A stretch of 64,000 bases of DNA from Anaerolineaceae bacterium (GTDB lineage: Bacteria > Chloroflexota > Anaerolineae > Anaerolineales > Anaerolineaceae): positions 72,529 through 136,528 of the forward strand of contig DQHW01000015.1 of NCBI GenBank assembly GCA_003524305.1, given 5' to 3'. Position 1 is the stretch's first letter; each line of letters starts with the position of its first letter. The notes under the pieces were generated by a model. That model had not been told where the DNA came from. It was given only the letters and a program-made list of their open reading frames with translations, and did no database searches. This document shows positions 8,626-17,772 of the stretch, piece after piece. The position numbers and the translations under genes were made by a program.

Positions 8626-9486
8626 TTAATTCTCGCTGTAACCTGCCATGGCTATAGCTTGAGGACCTGTATGAACACCTAAAACAGGCGACGTAATTGC
8701 AATAATCAATTCGATTGGTTTTAATTCAGCAACAACTTTCTCAGCCAAAGCTTTGGCATCTTCAATGGAATCGTTATGCAGAATTGCAATGCGTAATGGT
8801 TTTGTGATATCCAATTTTTTGACAAAAGTGGAATATAAGGTATCAATTGCCTTGGCGCGTGTTCGTGATACATCCACAGCCTCAACAGAGCCAGTGGCAT
8901 GATTAACTCTAATTTGAGGTTTGATTTTCAAAACATTATTCACCCATTTTGCTGCTCCGGCCATCCTGCCCCCTTTGAAGAGGTACTCCAAAGTATCAAG
9001 CAACACATGCAGATGCAAATGCTCACGAACATTATCAACGATGCTCACAATTTCATTGACTTTGGAGCCAGCATCCCTCGCTCTTGCGCAAGCCAGAACC
9101 TGCCATCCAAGCCCCATGGTATTAGATTTTGAATCGATAATTGTTACGGGGATATCAATATTCTTAGCCGCCATTTTTGCAGATTCCATTGTGCCGCTCA
9201 TGGCTGAACTTATTGTTAAAACAATAATTTGTTCAGCTCCTTCATCTTTTGCATTTTGATAAGCATTAAGGAAGTCGCCAGGTGCGGGTTGAGAAGTGGT
9301 AGGATGAATTTTTTCAACAATTAACCGTTTATAAAAATCCTCGGGGCGTAGATCGACGCCATCCAAATATGATTGCTGGTCTATTACAATCGTTAACGGC
9401 ACCACTTTGATCTGGTATTGAGAAATGAATTCTGGGGGCAAATTATTAGTGCTATCAGTAATAATCGCAATTTTTCCAATAGTCAT
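8626..9486 (-). CDS. DegV family (fatty-acid-binding) protein
   Basis: A 286-residue protein with the DegV signature IAIITDSTNNLPPEF at the N-terminus, then VVPLTIVIDQQSYLDGVDL, PTTSQPAPGDFLNAY, ISSAMSGTMESA, and LEYLFKGGRMAGAAKW with PQIRVNHATG. DegV/FakB-type proteins bind a fatty acyl chain and present it to a fatty-acid kinase; no FakA-like kinase is visible nearby. The gene is divergent from the GGDEF sensor gene and is separated from phnD by a terminator. Length is normal for the family. Confidence 0.93.
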   Translation of the reverse strand: MTIGKIAIITDSTNNLPPEFISQYQIKVVPLTIVIDQQSYLDGVDLRPEDFYKRLIVEKIHPTTSQPAPGDFLNAYQNAKDEGAEQIIVLTISSAMSGTMESAKMAAKNIDIPVTIIDSKSNTMGLGWQVLACARARDAGSKVNEIVSIVDNVREHLHLHVLLDTLEYLFKGGRMAGAAKWVNNVLKIKPQIRVNHATGSVEAVDVSRTRAKAIDTLYSTFVKKLDITKPLRIAILHNDSIEDAKALAEKVVAELKPIELIIAITSPVLGVHTGPQAIAMAGYSEN

Positions 9487-9730
9487 GAGATCACCTTAAA
9501 GAATATTTTGAAAAATATTGTACTTGATCGATTTTTCTCTAACATGTGCAAAAAGATAGAATAATCTCTTATTTGTTGAAATATTCACAAAAATCAAAAT
9601 TATGCATTTTTCAGGCATAAAGCCGCCAAGAATCAAACTTTTTATTTCGTCTTATAGATAATTTATGGCGACTTAATGGCGTCAGGTAGCTTTGAATGTT
9701 AATATTGTTCAATAGCAACATTAAAATAAG
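9487..9730. other. Divergent intergenic region between degV and the GGDEF sensor gene
   Basis: 244 AT-rich bases with no gene. An imperfect inverted repeat, AAGCCGCCA (from about 9622) with TGGCGACTT (from about 9665), is separated by about 36 bases. No clear riboswitch or promoter was assigned. Confidence 0.4.
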
Positions 9731-12700
9731 ATGAAAATAATTAAAAAGGGAACTTCTGGATTGCCGTTTCACTTGCGGATAATTAAGCATAGCTTATATC
9801 TGCTTGTTTTAATGTTGGTTATTGCTGGTTTTAATATTTCTGGATGTTCGCAAAATCAAACGATTATTCCCGTTAGCGGATTAGCCACCCTAAAAGTGGT
9901 TATTGATAACAATTATCCTCCCTTCTCCTTTCTTGACGAGCAAGGAAAATTGCAAGGTATATTAATTGACCGTTGGAAATTATGGGAGCGAAAAACTGGC
10001 AACAAAGTTGATATCACAGGTATGGATTGGGCACTTGCTCAAGAACAAATGGAATTGGGCAACTTTGATGTCATTGACACAATATTCCGAACCGAATCGC
10101 GAGAACTAATTTATGCTTTCTCAGAACCTTATCAAGACATTGAAGTACCCATTTATTTTAATAATAATATTTCAGGGATTGTGGATGTCACATCCTTAAA
10201 AGGTTTTTCTGTAGCCGTCAAAGCGAATGATGCGGCCATTGACTACTTGAATGAAAATGGAATCACAAACCTGGTTGAATATAACAGTTATGAAGCCATC
10301 ATTAAAGCAGCGGCTAATAATCAGGTTATGGTCTTTGTAATGGACAAACCACCAGCCGATTACTTTTTAGAAAAATACAAAATCAGAAGAAATTTTAACC
10401 AAACGCTTCCACTCTACACCGGTCAATTTCGACGTGCTGTGTTGGAAGGAAACACAGCCCTTTTGAATATTATTGATAAGGGTTTTTCAAGGATTTCAGA
10501 AGAAGAGTATTTAACCATAGATCGGAAATGGTACGAAAGCACCGTTGACGCAAAATCATTTTTACAGGTAATTGAGATCATTGGCGGAATCAGCCTTGTT
10601 TTCTTCTTAATTCTAATTATATGGAACCGCAGCCTGCAATCGCAAGTTAAAAGAAAAACTGAGGTTGTACTTGAAAGTGAACAAAAATTTAGACAAATAT
10701 TTGAAACATCTTCAATGGGCATGTCAATTACTGACTCTGAAGGTCGCTACATTTCTGGAAACCCCGCCATTCTTGAAATGCTAGGTTACAAACAAGATGA
10801 ATATTCTTTGTTAACGACGACCAACCTAACCCATCCTGACGAAATTCAAAAGTTCGAAAATTTTCGACATGAATTGTGGAAGGAATCTATCGAATCTTTT
10901 ACTTTCGAAAAACGAACCTTGCATAAAAATGGTCATTATTTATGGGGGCGTGTGACTTCGTCTTTGGTTTCGGACGCCAATGGAAAACCGCAGTTCTCAA
11001 TAGAAATGTTCGAAGATATTACCTCGCAAAAATATTCAGAAAAACTTAGAGAATCCATTTATCGCATTTCGCAGGCAACGATTTCATCTTCTAGCCTTGA
11101 AGACCTTTATACTTCGATCCATAAAATAGTCGGCGAAATTATGCCGGTGGAAAATTTTTATATTGCTTTGTATGACTCAACCACGAACCTGCTCCATTTT
11201 CCGTTTTTTAATGATCAATACGAAGCCGAGGCTGAACCCATTGTACCCGGCCATGGCCTGACTGATTATGTCATGCGCATGGGGCAAGCCTTACTTGCAA
11301 ACAAAGATGAATTCGAGAAATTATTATCTGCCGGAGAAGTCGAACTCATTGGCGCAAAACCATTTTGTTGGCTTGGCGTACCTCTGATCGTTAATGATGT
11401 TGTGATCGGCGTAATGGCAAGCCAAAGTTATTCAAAAGAAATTTCTTTCAGTCAAAAAGATGCTGAGTTCCTTGAATTTGTATCCAATCAGATTGCTCAA
11501 GCCATTGAGCTGAAACGTGCCGAAGAGGCAAGCCGGCAATCTGAATTACGTTACCGTTATTTATTTGAAGATTCTCCTGTTTCCATTTGGGAAGAAGATT
11601 TTTCAAATGTAAAGATATATCTTGAAAAACAAAGAGAAAATGGTGTCAATGATTTTAAGAAATTCTTTGAAGACTACCCGGAAGAAATTGGCCACTGCGT
11701 ATCACTAATTAAAGTGATGGATGTCAACAACCAGGCATTAAAGTTAACCAAGGCAAACAGCAAAAGCGAATTATTTAAGAAAATGGATTGTATTCTTGAT
11801 GAAAGCTTCGCGAGAGATTTCTTGCCTGAAATATTAAATATTGCAGAAGGTAAAACTGAGTTTGAATGGGAAGGGATTAATAATACCCTGGATGGCACGC
11901 CCATATTTGTTAACCTTCGTTGGACAGTGGTCGAGGGATTTGAAAAGACCTTATCTAAAGTCATCGTTTCCATGATCGATGTTTCAAAAAGCAAAAAAGC
12001 TGAAGCTGAACTGTTGGCAAGTGAAGAACGTTATCGAAATCTGGTGGATAACCTGGGTGAAGGCATTGTGATCATTGATCAAAATACCAGGTTCCTTTTT
12101 GCTAACCATAGTGCCAATGCAATTTTCGGCTTTAACAAGGGAACCCTTGAAAAAACCAAACTCAATGATTTCATTAAGTCCGATTCACAAGATTTCATCA
12201 ATCAACAAATTGGAACTCTAAAAGCCGGTGAATCTAACACCTTTGAATTGGAAATTGTAAGGCATGATGGAGAACATCGCTTTGTTCAAATCTTTGCCAG
12301 ACCCCAATTTGATGCCGAACACATTTTCACAGGAACCTTTGGCATTATTCATGATATTACTGAAAGAAAGAAATCTGAAGAAAAACGGGGAGCCCGTTCT
12401 CGCTTTGAAGAAATGTTAACCAATATTTCGACACGCTTTATTAATGTTGATAACGAAGATATTGATAATGAGATCATCTCCGTCTTGAAACATATTGGGC
12501 AATTTGAAAACGTTGATAGAACTTACGTTTTTAGAATTGATCCAAAAACCAAGACCATGAGCAATACACACGAATGGTGCCGAGAAGGGATCACACCAAA
12601 AATCTGTGATTTGCAAGAACTTCCCATTCATAATTATCACTGGTTTATTGAACAAATCACCTGCGATCCATTGATTATCAGCCGGGTGAATGATTTGCCT

Positions 12701-13444
12701 GTATCAGCTTCAGTAGAGAAAAAAATCTTTCAACAATATGGCATCCAGTCTTTAGCGAACTTCCCAATGTGGGTTAACCTTGAACTGGTCGGATTCGTTG
12801 GGTTTGATACAGTCACAGAAGAACACACCTGGGATATGGAAAATATAGCCATGTTGCAGCAGTTTGCAAATATTATCAGTAACGCTATCGAAAGATCCCG
12901 GTTATTGAAGATTCTTGAAGATCGTGCCATCCGTGATGAATTAACAGGAGTCTTAAACCGCCGTGGATTCCTTCAGATTGCCAATACTGAATTGATCAGA
13001 GGACGCAGGTACCATCATCCGGTTGGGATGATCCTGTTGGACATGGACCATTTGAAAAGAATTAACGACACCTACGGACATGCCGCCGGTGATATCGCTT
13101 TGCTTGAAATTTCGAAATTCTGTATCAAGAATACCCGCGAAATTGATGTGATCGGAAGATGGGGCGGGGATGAATTTGTTATTTTACTGCCTGAGAGCGA
13201 TGAAGAATCAACCATCCGGGCAGCCACCAGGCTTCAACAAAGCATTAGCGAGCAAACCATTCAGATACTCGGACAAGAAATTCAATTGTCAATCAGCGCT
13301 GGTGTAGCCCTTGCAGAAAAAGAGATCACAACCATTGACGAGTTGTTCAAGAATGCTGACTCTGCCCTCTACCTGGCAAAAGAAGCTGGCCGCAATCGCA
13401 TTAAAGCCTATCGCGCTTTTGATCACACCACGCTAACTTTTTAA
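9731..13444 (+). CDS. Solute-binding sensor / PAS-GAF diguanylate cyclase hybrid
   Basis: A 1237-residue protein. The N-terminus has a hydrophobic segment (about 21-36) and a possible lipobox ISGC (Cys39). An SBP-family-3 domain (about 50-275) contains VVIDNNYPPFSFLDEQGKL and FDVIDTIFRTESRE. A membrane segment (about 283-305) leads to PAS (about 320-440), GAF (about 445-600), PAS-like (about 605-750), PAS (about 755-885), GAF (about 895-1060) and GGDEF (about 1070-1230). The active site is intact: RWGGDEF with GGDEF at 1145-1149. An inhibitory RxxD (REID, 1136-1139) sits exactly five residues upstream, so product feedback is predicted. It should make c-di-GMP in response to an extracellular amino-acid-like ligand. 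Domain borders are estimates. Confidence 0.9.
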   Translation: MKIIKKGTSGLPFHLRIIKHSLYLLVLMLVIAGFNISGCSQNQTIIPVSGLATLKVVIDNNYPPFSFLDEQGKLQGILIDRWKLWERKTGNKVDITGMDWALAQEQMELGNFDVIDTIFRTESRELIYAFSEPYQDIEVPIYFNNNISGIVDVTSLKGFSVAVKANDAAIDYLNENGITNLVEYNSYEAIIKAAANNQVMVFVMDKPPADYFLEKYKIRRNFNQTLPLYTGQFRRAVLEGNTALLNIIDKGFSRISEEEYLTIDRKWYESTVDAKSFLQVIEIIGGISLVFFLILIIWNRSLQSQVKRKTEVVLESEQKFRQIFETSSMGMSITDSEGRYISGNPAILEMLGYKQDEYSLLTTTNLTHPDEIQKFENFRHELWKESIESFTFEKRTLHKNGHYLWGRVTSSLVSDANGKPQFSIEMFEDITSQKYSEKLRESIYRISQATISSSSLEDLYTSIHKIVGEIMPVENFYIALYDSTTNLLHFPFFNDQYEAEAEPIVPGHGLTDYVMRMGQALLANKDEFEKLLSAGEVELIGAKPFCWLGVPLIVNDVVIGVMASQSYSKEISFSQKDAEFLEFVSNQIAQAIELKRAEEASRQSELRYRYLFEDSPVSIWEEDFSNVKIYLEKQRENGVNDFKKFFEDYPEEIGHCVSLIKVMDVNNQALKLTKANSKSELFKKMDCILDESFARDFLPEILNIAEGKTEFEWEGINNTLDGTPIFVNLRWTVVEGFEKTLSKVIVSMIDVSKSKKAEAELLASEERYRNLVDNLGEGIVIIDQNTRFLFANHSANAIFGFNKGTLEKTKLNDFIKSDSQDFINQQIGTLKAGESNTFELEIVRHDGEHRFVQIFARPQFDAEHIFTGTFGIIHDITERKKSEEKRGARSRFEEMLTNISTRFINVDNEDIDNEIISVLKHIGQFENVDRTYVFRIDPKTKTMSNTHEWCREGITPKICDLQELPIHNYHWFIEQITCDPLIISRVNDLPVSASVEKKIFQQYGIQSLANFPMWVNLELVGFVGFDTVTEEHTWDMENIAMLQQFANIISNAIERSRLLKILEDRAIRDELTGVLNRRGFLQIANTELIRGRRYHHPVGMILLDMDHLKRINDTYGHAAGDIALLEISKFCIKNTREIDVIGRWGGDEFVILLPESDEESTIRAATRLQQSISEQTIQILGQEIQLSISAGVALAEKEITTIDELFKNADSALYLAKEAGRNRIKAYRAFDHTTLTF

Positions 13445-13759
13445 TCTTGCTCTCGCAATCAGGACTATTACATTTATCCCCTTTTGTCTGACAACTGAAA
13501 TAACTTTCTTGAATTGATAATTTATTCATGCTATCATGACTTAAGCGGTATTGTTCAATAATCAGAACAGTTTAGACTATCTCAAACTTCATGTTTTCAT
13601 GGAAACCAGAAATTAAGGAGGTCGGCTGATAAAACCCGCAACAAATTTCCTAGATTCTCAATCGAATTGATTGACCGTTTCTTTTTTGCACAATTTAATT
13701 GATGGCAATTCATCCAGCCGCAAGACTGGAAACCCGCAAATTCAAAGACAGGACATACT
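13445..13759 (+). other. Intergenic region and long leader of the molybdenum hydroxylase operon
   Basis: 315 bases without a gene. A promoter at 13509-13537 would leave a leader of about 215 bases. The leader holds a weak hairpin TCAATC-GAATT-GATTGA (13658-13674) followed by TTTCTTTTTT, a small hairpin TCCAG/CTGGA near 13712-13730, and an AAGGAGG at about 13615 not followed by a usable start codon. No named riboswitch was recognised. Confidence 0.45.
13509..13537 (+). promoter_or_regulatory. Candidate sigma70-type promoter for the molybdenum hydroxylase operon
   Basis: TTGAAT (13509-13514), a 17-base spacer, and TATCAT (13532-13537). The match to consensus is good, but the start codon is about 220 bases downstream. 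Confidence 0.45.
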
Positions 13760-14653
13760 ATGATTAATCCGCATCCAGGACTACCCGAATTACAGTATGT
13801 AAAACCCGCAACCCTGCAAGAAGCCAGCAAATTTCTTGCTGATCATGTGGGTGTTGCAAAACCCTATTCAGGAGGCACGGACAGTTTTGTTCGCCTTCGT
13901 GATGGGGTCTTAAAACTGGATTACCTTGTTGATATAAAAGGATTGGAAGGTACCAAAGAATTATCCTTTGATCTCAAAAAAGGTTTAACTATTGGTGCCG
14001 CTGTAACCATGAATCAGGTGGCTAGCCACCCTGATGTGCTCAAACATTACCCCAACCTGGCTGAATCTGCCGTATCTGTAGCCAGTTATCAGTTGCGTAA
14101 TCGCGCCACCATTATCGGTAACATCTGCAATGCTTCACCTGCAGGAGATACTATCGGAACCTGCATGATCCTAGATGGCGTCCTCAAAGTGCATGGTGTG
14201 GATGGCGTTCGTGACATTCCCCTCAACAGCTTCTTCCTGGCGCCAGGCCGTACAGTATTGAAACCCGGTGACGTCGTGATTGCCATACAACTACCTCTTC
14301 CTCCCAAGGGACTGGTTGGTACTTATAAAAAACTTGGCCGCAACCGAATTGGAGACCTTTCCATTGTTGGTGTCGCAGTTTTAGGTTATCCAACCACAGA
14401 CAGTGCTTCAGGTTACCGGTTCCGCATTGCGCTCGCCTCCGTTGCTCCAGTGCCGTTTGAATCGTTCAAGGCAGAAGGTGTTCTTTCAGGCAAAAAGATT
14501 ACCGCCGAATTGATTGATGAGGCAGCCGTGGCCACCATGGATTCTGTGACCCCCATTGATGATGTGCGCGGATCAGCTCGATATCGTAAACAAATGGTTA
14601 AGAACCTGACTCGTGAAGCGCTCACAGAAGTCTGGACGAAACTCAGCAAATAA
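13760..14653 (+). CDS. Xanthine dehydrogenase-family FAD-binding (medium) subunit
   Basis: A 297-residue protein of the CoxM/XdhB/HcrB fold. FAD-binding motifs are PYSGGTDSFV near residue 35 and RNRATIIGNICNASPAGDT near 115; the C-terminal domain ends with DDVRGSARYRKQMV. It lacks the approximately 40-residue 4Fe-4S insertion of 4-hydroxybenzoyl-CoA reductase beta subunits. It passes electrons between the [2Fe-2S] subunit and an acceptor. The next gene begins 36 bases downstream and the catalytic subunit follows, giving the medium-small-large order common in Mo hydroxylases. The substrate is unknown. Confidence 0.92.
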   Translation: MINPHPGLPELQYVKPATLQEASKFLADHVGVAKPYSGGTDSFVRLRDGVLKLDYLVDIKGLEGTKELSFDLKKGLTIGAAVTMNQVASHPDVLKHYPNLAESAVSVASYQLRNRATIIGNICNASPAGDTIGTCMILDGVLKVHGVDGVRDIPLNSFFLAPGRTVLKPGDVVIAIQLPLPPKGLVGTYKKLGRNRIGDLSIVGVAVLGYPTTDSASGYRFRIALASVAPVPFESFKAEGVLSGKKITAELIDEAAVATMDSVTPIDDVRGSARYRKQMVKNLTREALTEVWTKLSK

Positions 14654-14689
14654 CCTATTAGGTTGTTTGATCCTGTTCAGGAGGTAATT

Positions 14690-15151
14690 ATGACTTTGAA
14701 AACCATCACCCTCACCGTCAATGACATGGTTGAAACGGTGGATGTTCCCCAAAATATGACCCTGCTCCAGATGATCCGCGAAAAGCTGTCACTTACTGGC
14801 ACCAAAAACGGTTGTTCAGCCGGCGAATGCGGAGCTTGTACAGTTTTGATGAATGGTGAACCCGTAAACAGTTGCATGGTTCTTGCTGCTGAATGTGAAG
14901 GCGCCAACATCACCACTGTCGAAGGATTAGCCAAGGCAGGCAAGTTGTCTACATTACAAGATACCATCATTCAAGCCGGTGGTGTTCAGTGTGGATTCTG
15001 CACTCCAGGCATGTTGATTTCAGCTACCGCCTTGCTCAAACGAAACCCCAATCCTACAGACACTGAGATCAGATCGGCTATCGTTGGCAACCTGTGCCGC
15101 TGCACCGGTTATGTGCGCATCGTGGATGCCATCAAGATGGCGGCCAAATAG
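14690..15151 (+). CDS. Xanthine dehydrogenase-family [2Fe-2S] (small) subunit
   Basis: A 153-residue protein with two [2Fe-2S] sites. The plant-ferredoxin-like set is Cys42, 47, 50 and 62 (GCSAGECGACTVLMNG). The C-terminal helical set is Cys101, 104, 136 and 138 (QCGFCTPGM and GNLCRCTGY). All eight cysteines are present, so it is predicted functional. An in-frame upstream start at 14663 exists, but AGGAGG lies six bases before the ATG at 14690, so that start is used. It relays electrons from the molybdenum site to the FAD subunit. Confidence 0.95.
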   Translation: MTLKTITLTVNDMVETVDVPQNMTLLQMIREKLSLTGTKNGCSAGECGACTVLMNGEPVNSCMVLAAECEGANITTVEGLAKAGKLSTLQDTIIQAGGVQCGFCTPGMLISATALLKRNPNPTDTEIRSAIVGNLCRCTGYVRIVDAIKMAAK

Positions 15152-15202
15152 GTCCCAAGTCGATCAGATTCAGGATAGGCGAAATCATCCAAGGAGCCAA
15201 AT

Positions 15203-17560
15203 ATGGCAAACGCAAAATCAAAAGAACAAGTGATTAACCCCATCGGCGCAAGTTTTACGCGTAACGATGTTTACGAAAAAGTAACAGGCACCGCGGTTTA
15301 TACAGATGATTTTCAATTTGGAAACAAGCTGCTCTATGCACGCGCCAAACGAAGTCCATACCCGCATGCCTTGATCAAGAAGATTGACACCAGCAAAGCT
15401 GAAGCATTGCCAGGTGTTAAAGTGGTTGTTACCGGCAAAGACTTCCCCAACAGAATCGGTCTTTATCTGCAAGATAAAACCATCTTCGCAACCGATCGTG
15501 TGCGTTTTATCGGTGAACCGGTTGCAGCAGTCGCCGCAATCAGCGAAGAAGTTGCCATGGCAGCAGTGGACCTCATCGAAGTTGAATATGAAGAACTCGA
15601 AGCAGTATTCGATGCAGAATTCGGTGCATCAGACAAAGCCCCTTTAATTCACCCTGACCTTGATAAATATATTTGCCCCAACTTTATCTTCCCCAAAGCA
15701 CACACCAATATTGCCAACCATTTCAAGATCCGCAAAGGCGACGTGGCTTCAGCGTGGAGCAAATGCGAGTATGTTGTGGAACGCTCATTCAAGATTCCGC
15801 ATATTCAACACGTGCCAATCGAAACGCACATTGCCATCGCCCAAATGGACGAAAAAGGCAAAGTGACCGTGTGGGCTTCATCACAATCACCTTTTGCCCA
15901 ACGCAACCTGATTGCACATGCGCTGCATATCTCACAGAGCGACCTGCGCGTGATTGCTCCATTGGTGGGCGGCGGTTTTGGTTCTAAAGCCGGTGTCACC
16001 ATGGAAGCCATCCCCGTGGCACTTGCCACCAAATGCAAAGGTTGGCCGGTAAAATTCCTACTCACCCGTGAAGAAGAGTTTTATACCAACTTCGTGCGTC
16101 AGGGCCTCACCATCCATGTAAAAGTCGGCTGTGATAAAGAAGGCAACCTGCTGGCTCTAAAGAACATGATGTACTGGGATGGCGGCGCTTCAACTGAATA
16201 CGGGACCAACGTGACCCGCGCCGGCGGCTATTCAAGCTCCGGCCCCTATGATATTCCGAACGTTGAAACTGACAGCATCTGTGTGTATACCAACCACCCC
16301 ATCGGCGGCGCTTACCGCGGATTTGGTATGTCCGAACTGCACACTGGTCTGGATCAAGCTATCGATGAACTGGCTGAAAAAGCCGCTATTGAAAAGGTAG
16401 CCTTCCTCAAGAAGAACGGCGTCACCGAAGGCGATGTTCTGGTCACCGGCATGATTATGCACAAGAACGGCATCCAGGAATGCATCGACAACGTCGCAAA
16501 ATCATTAAAGATGAATGAAAAAGAAAAACCCTCTTCACCCGACCGCCTGCGCGGAAAAGGTATCGCCATTATGTGGAAAGCCCCCGCCATGCCCCCCAAT
16601 CCTGGTTCAAGCGCCTGGGTTGAAATGTCAGAAGATGGCAACGTAACCGTAGGTCTTGGTGGACAGGAAATCGGTCAGGGCACCTTCACAGTCATGGCTC
16701 AGATGGCCGCCGCAGCCCTGGGTGTGCCTTATGAAAAGGTGCGCATTGCCGGTCCCGTGGATACCCAATACAGCCCCTACGAATGGCAGACGGTTGCCAG
16801 CCGCCTCACCTGGAGCATGGGCAACGCTGTGGTTCTGGCCGCTAAAGACGCCAGACGGCAGATTCTTGAAACCGTGGCCGAAGCCTGGAAAGAAAGCACT
16901 GAAGACCTCGACATCATCAACGGTGTGGTTGTCTCTTATAAGAGCGAACGAGAAACCTCACTTGAAAATATCGTTATCTACGGTATGCCCAAAGAAAACA
17001 ACGAAGGCTGGACGGGCGGTCCGATCGTTGGACGCGGTTCATTCATGCCCAAGTATGTCACCAACCTCGATGCAGAAACCGGTCAGGGCCCTCGCGCAGT
17101 AGTGCATTACACCGTTGGCTGCGAAGGTCTCGATATCGAAATCGACAAGAACACCGGTACGATTTATGTGCTCAAAGGTGCAGCTTCATTCGATGTTGGT
17201 AAGGCCATCAACCCTGCGCTGGTTAAAGCACAGGTTGAAGGCGGATTTGCCCAAGGGTTAAGCTCAGCCATGTTTGAAGAGATCAAGCTGGTTAAAGGTG
17301 TGATGACCAACCCAAGTTTTGTAGATTACCGCATCGCCACTGCTCCCGATATGGATTTCCCGCTGGATACCCCCTTCGTGGAAGTACCGCAGGATGACGG
17401 TCCGTGGGGTGCACGCGGTGTCGGTGAACACCCCATGGTGCCTACCATCGCTGCACTTGGAAACGCCATCTATGATGCCACAGGCATCCGCCTGACGAAC
17501 CCGCCCTATTCGGCCGAAAAAATATACCTGGCCATGTTGGATAAGGGTTTAGTCAAGTAA
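15203..17560 (+). CDS. Xanthine dehydrogenase-family molybdenum-binding catalytic (large) subunit
   Basis: A 785-residue protein with the large-subunit landmarks: GGGFGSKAG (Mo-cofactor contact), the active-site loop GGAYRGFGMSE, GLGGQEIGQGTF (the Gln-Gly loop near the Mo centre) and RGVGEHPM with the catalytic Glu near the C-terminus. The loop is AYRGFG, as in xanthine- or aldehyde-oxidising enzymes, not the Cys-bearing AYRCSFR of aerobic CO dehydrogenase. It should hydroxylate a heteroaromatic or aldehyde substrate, or work in reverse. AAGGAGCCAAAT precedes the ATG. No Mo-cofactor maturation genes lie in the operon. Confidence 0.93.
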   Translation: MANAKSKEQVINPIGASFTRNDVYEKVTGTAVYTDDFQFGNKLLYARAKRSPYPHALIKKIDTSKAEALPGVKVVVTGKDFPNRIGLYLQDKTIFATDRVRFIGEPVAAVAAISEEVAMAAVDLIEVEYEELEAVFDAEFGASDKAPLIHPDLDKYICPNFIFPKAHTNIANHFKIRKGDVASAWSKCEYVVERSFKIPHIQHVPIETHIAIAQMDEKGKVTVWASSQSPFAQRNLIAHALHISQSDLRVIAPLVGGGFGSKAGVTMEAIPVALATKCKGWPVKFLLTREEEFYTNFVRQGLTIHVKVGCDKEGNLLALKNMMYWDGGASTEYGTNVTRAGGYSSSGPYDIPNVETDSICVYTNHPIGGAYRGFGMSELHTGLDQAIDELAEKAAIEKVAFLKKNGVTEGDVLVTGMIMHKNGIQECIDNVAKSLKMNEKEKPSSPDRLRGKGIAIMWKAPAMPPNPGSSAWVEMSEDGNVTVGLGGQEIGQGTFTVMAQMAAAALGVPYEKVRIAGPVDTQYSPYEWQTVASRLTWSMGNAVVLAAKDARRQILETVAEAWKESTEDLDIINGVVVSYKSERETSLENIVIYGMPKENNEGWTGGPIVGRGSFMPKYVTNLDAETGQGPRAVVHYTVGCEGLDIEIDKNTGTIYVLKGAASFDVGKAINPALVKAQVEGGFAQGLSSAMFEEIKLVKGVMTNPSFVDYRIATAPDMDFPLDTPFVEVPQDDGPWGARGVGEHPMVPTIAALGNAIYDATGIRLTNPPYSAEKIYLAMLDKGLVK

Positions 17561-17570
17561 AGTGAATCTT

Positions 17571-17604
17571 AAACCGTGCCGGAACCATCCGGCACGGTTT
17601 TTTC
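17571..17604 (+). terminator. Intrinsic terminator of the molybdenum hydroxylase operon
   Basis: AAACCGTGCCGG and CCGGCACGGTTT form a perfect 12-base-pair stem with a 6-base loop, followed by a T-run. It lies 10 bases past the large-subunit stop. Confidence 0.93.
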
Positions 17605-17635
17605 ATTGTTCCAACGATGATAAAAATTAGTAATT

Positions 17636-17657
17636 ACTGATTAATCAAAAAATCAGT
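17636..17657 (+). repeat. Inverted repeat upstream of the decarboxylase operon
   Basis: ACTGATT (17636-17642) and AATCAGT (17651-17657) flank an A-rich centre. A weak promoter-like pair (ATGACA at 17666, 18-base spacer, TATATG at 17690) follows. Possible operator; no more can be said. Confidence 0.3.
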
Positions 17658-17772
17658 TAATCTACATGACAATCAACCATCGATGATGCTATATGTATCA
17701 CTTGAAATGTCAGACATCCAATCGTACACTACTAATCAGAACAAGCATGAATTAAAATCCACGGAGGTAGTA

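Noticed and set aside
9600..9720. Possible c-di-GMP-I (GEMM) riboswitch before the GGDEF gene
   Set aside because: AAAGCC and GGTAGC fragments are present, but the paired stems and the conserved GGCAAACC-type core are not.
13760..14653. FAD subunit as 4-hydroxybenzoyl-CoA reductase HcrB
   Set aside because: The extra 4Fe-4S insertion is missing and the length is that of a simple FAD subunit.
15203..17560. Large subunit as aerobic CO dehydrogenase (CoxL)
   Set aside because: The CoxL active-site loop with Cys (AYRCSFR) is absent; the loop is AYRGFG.
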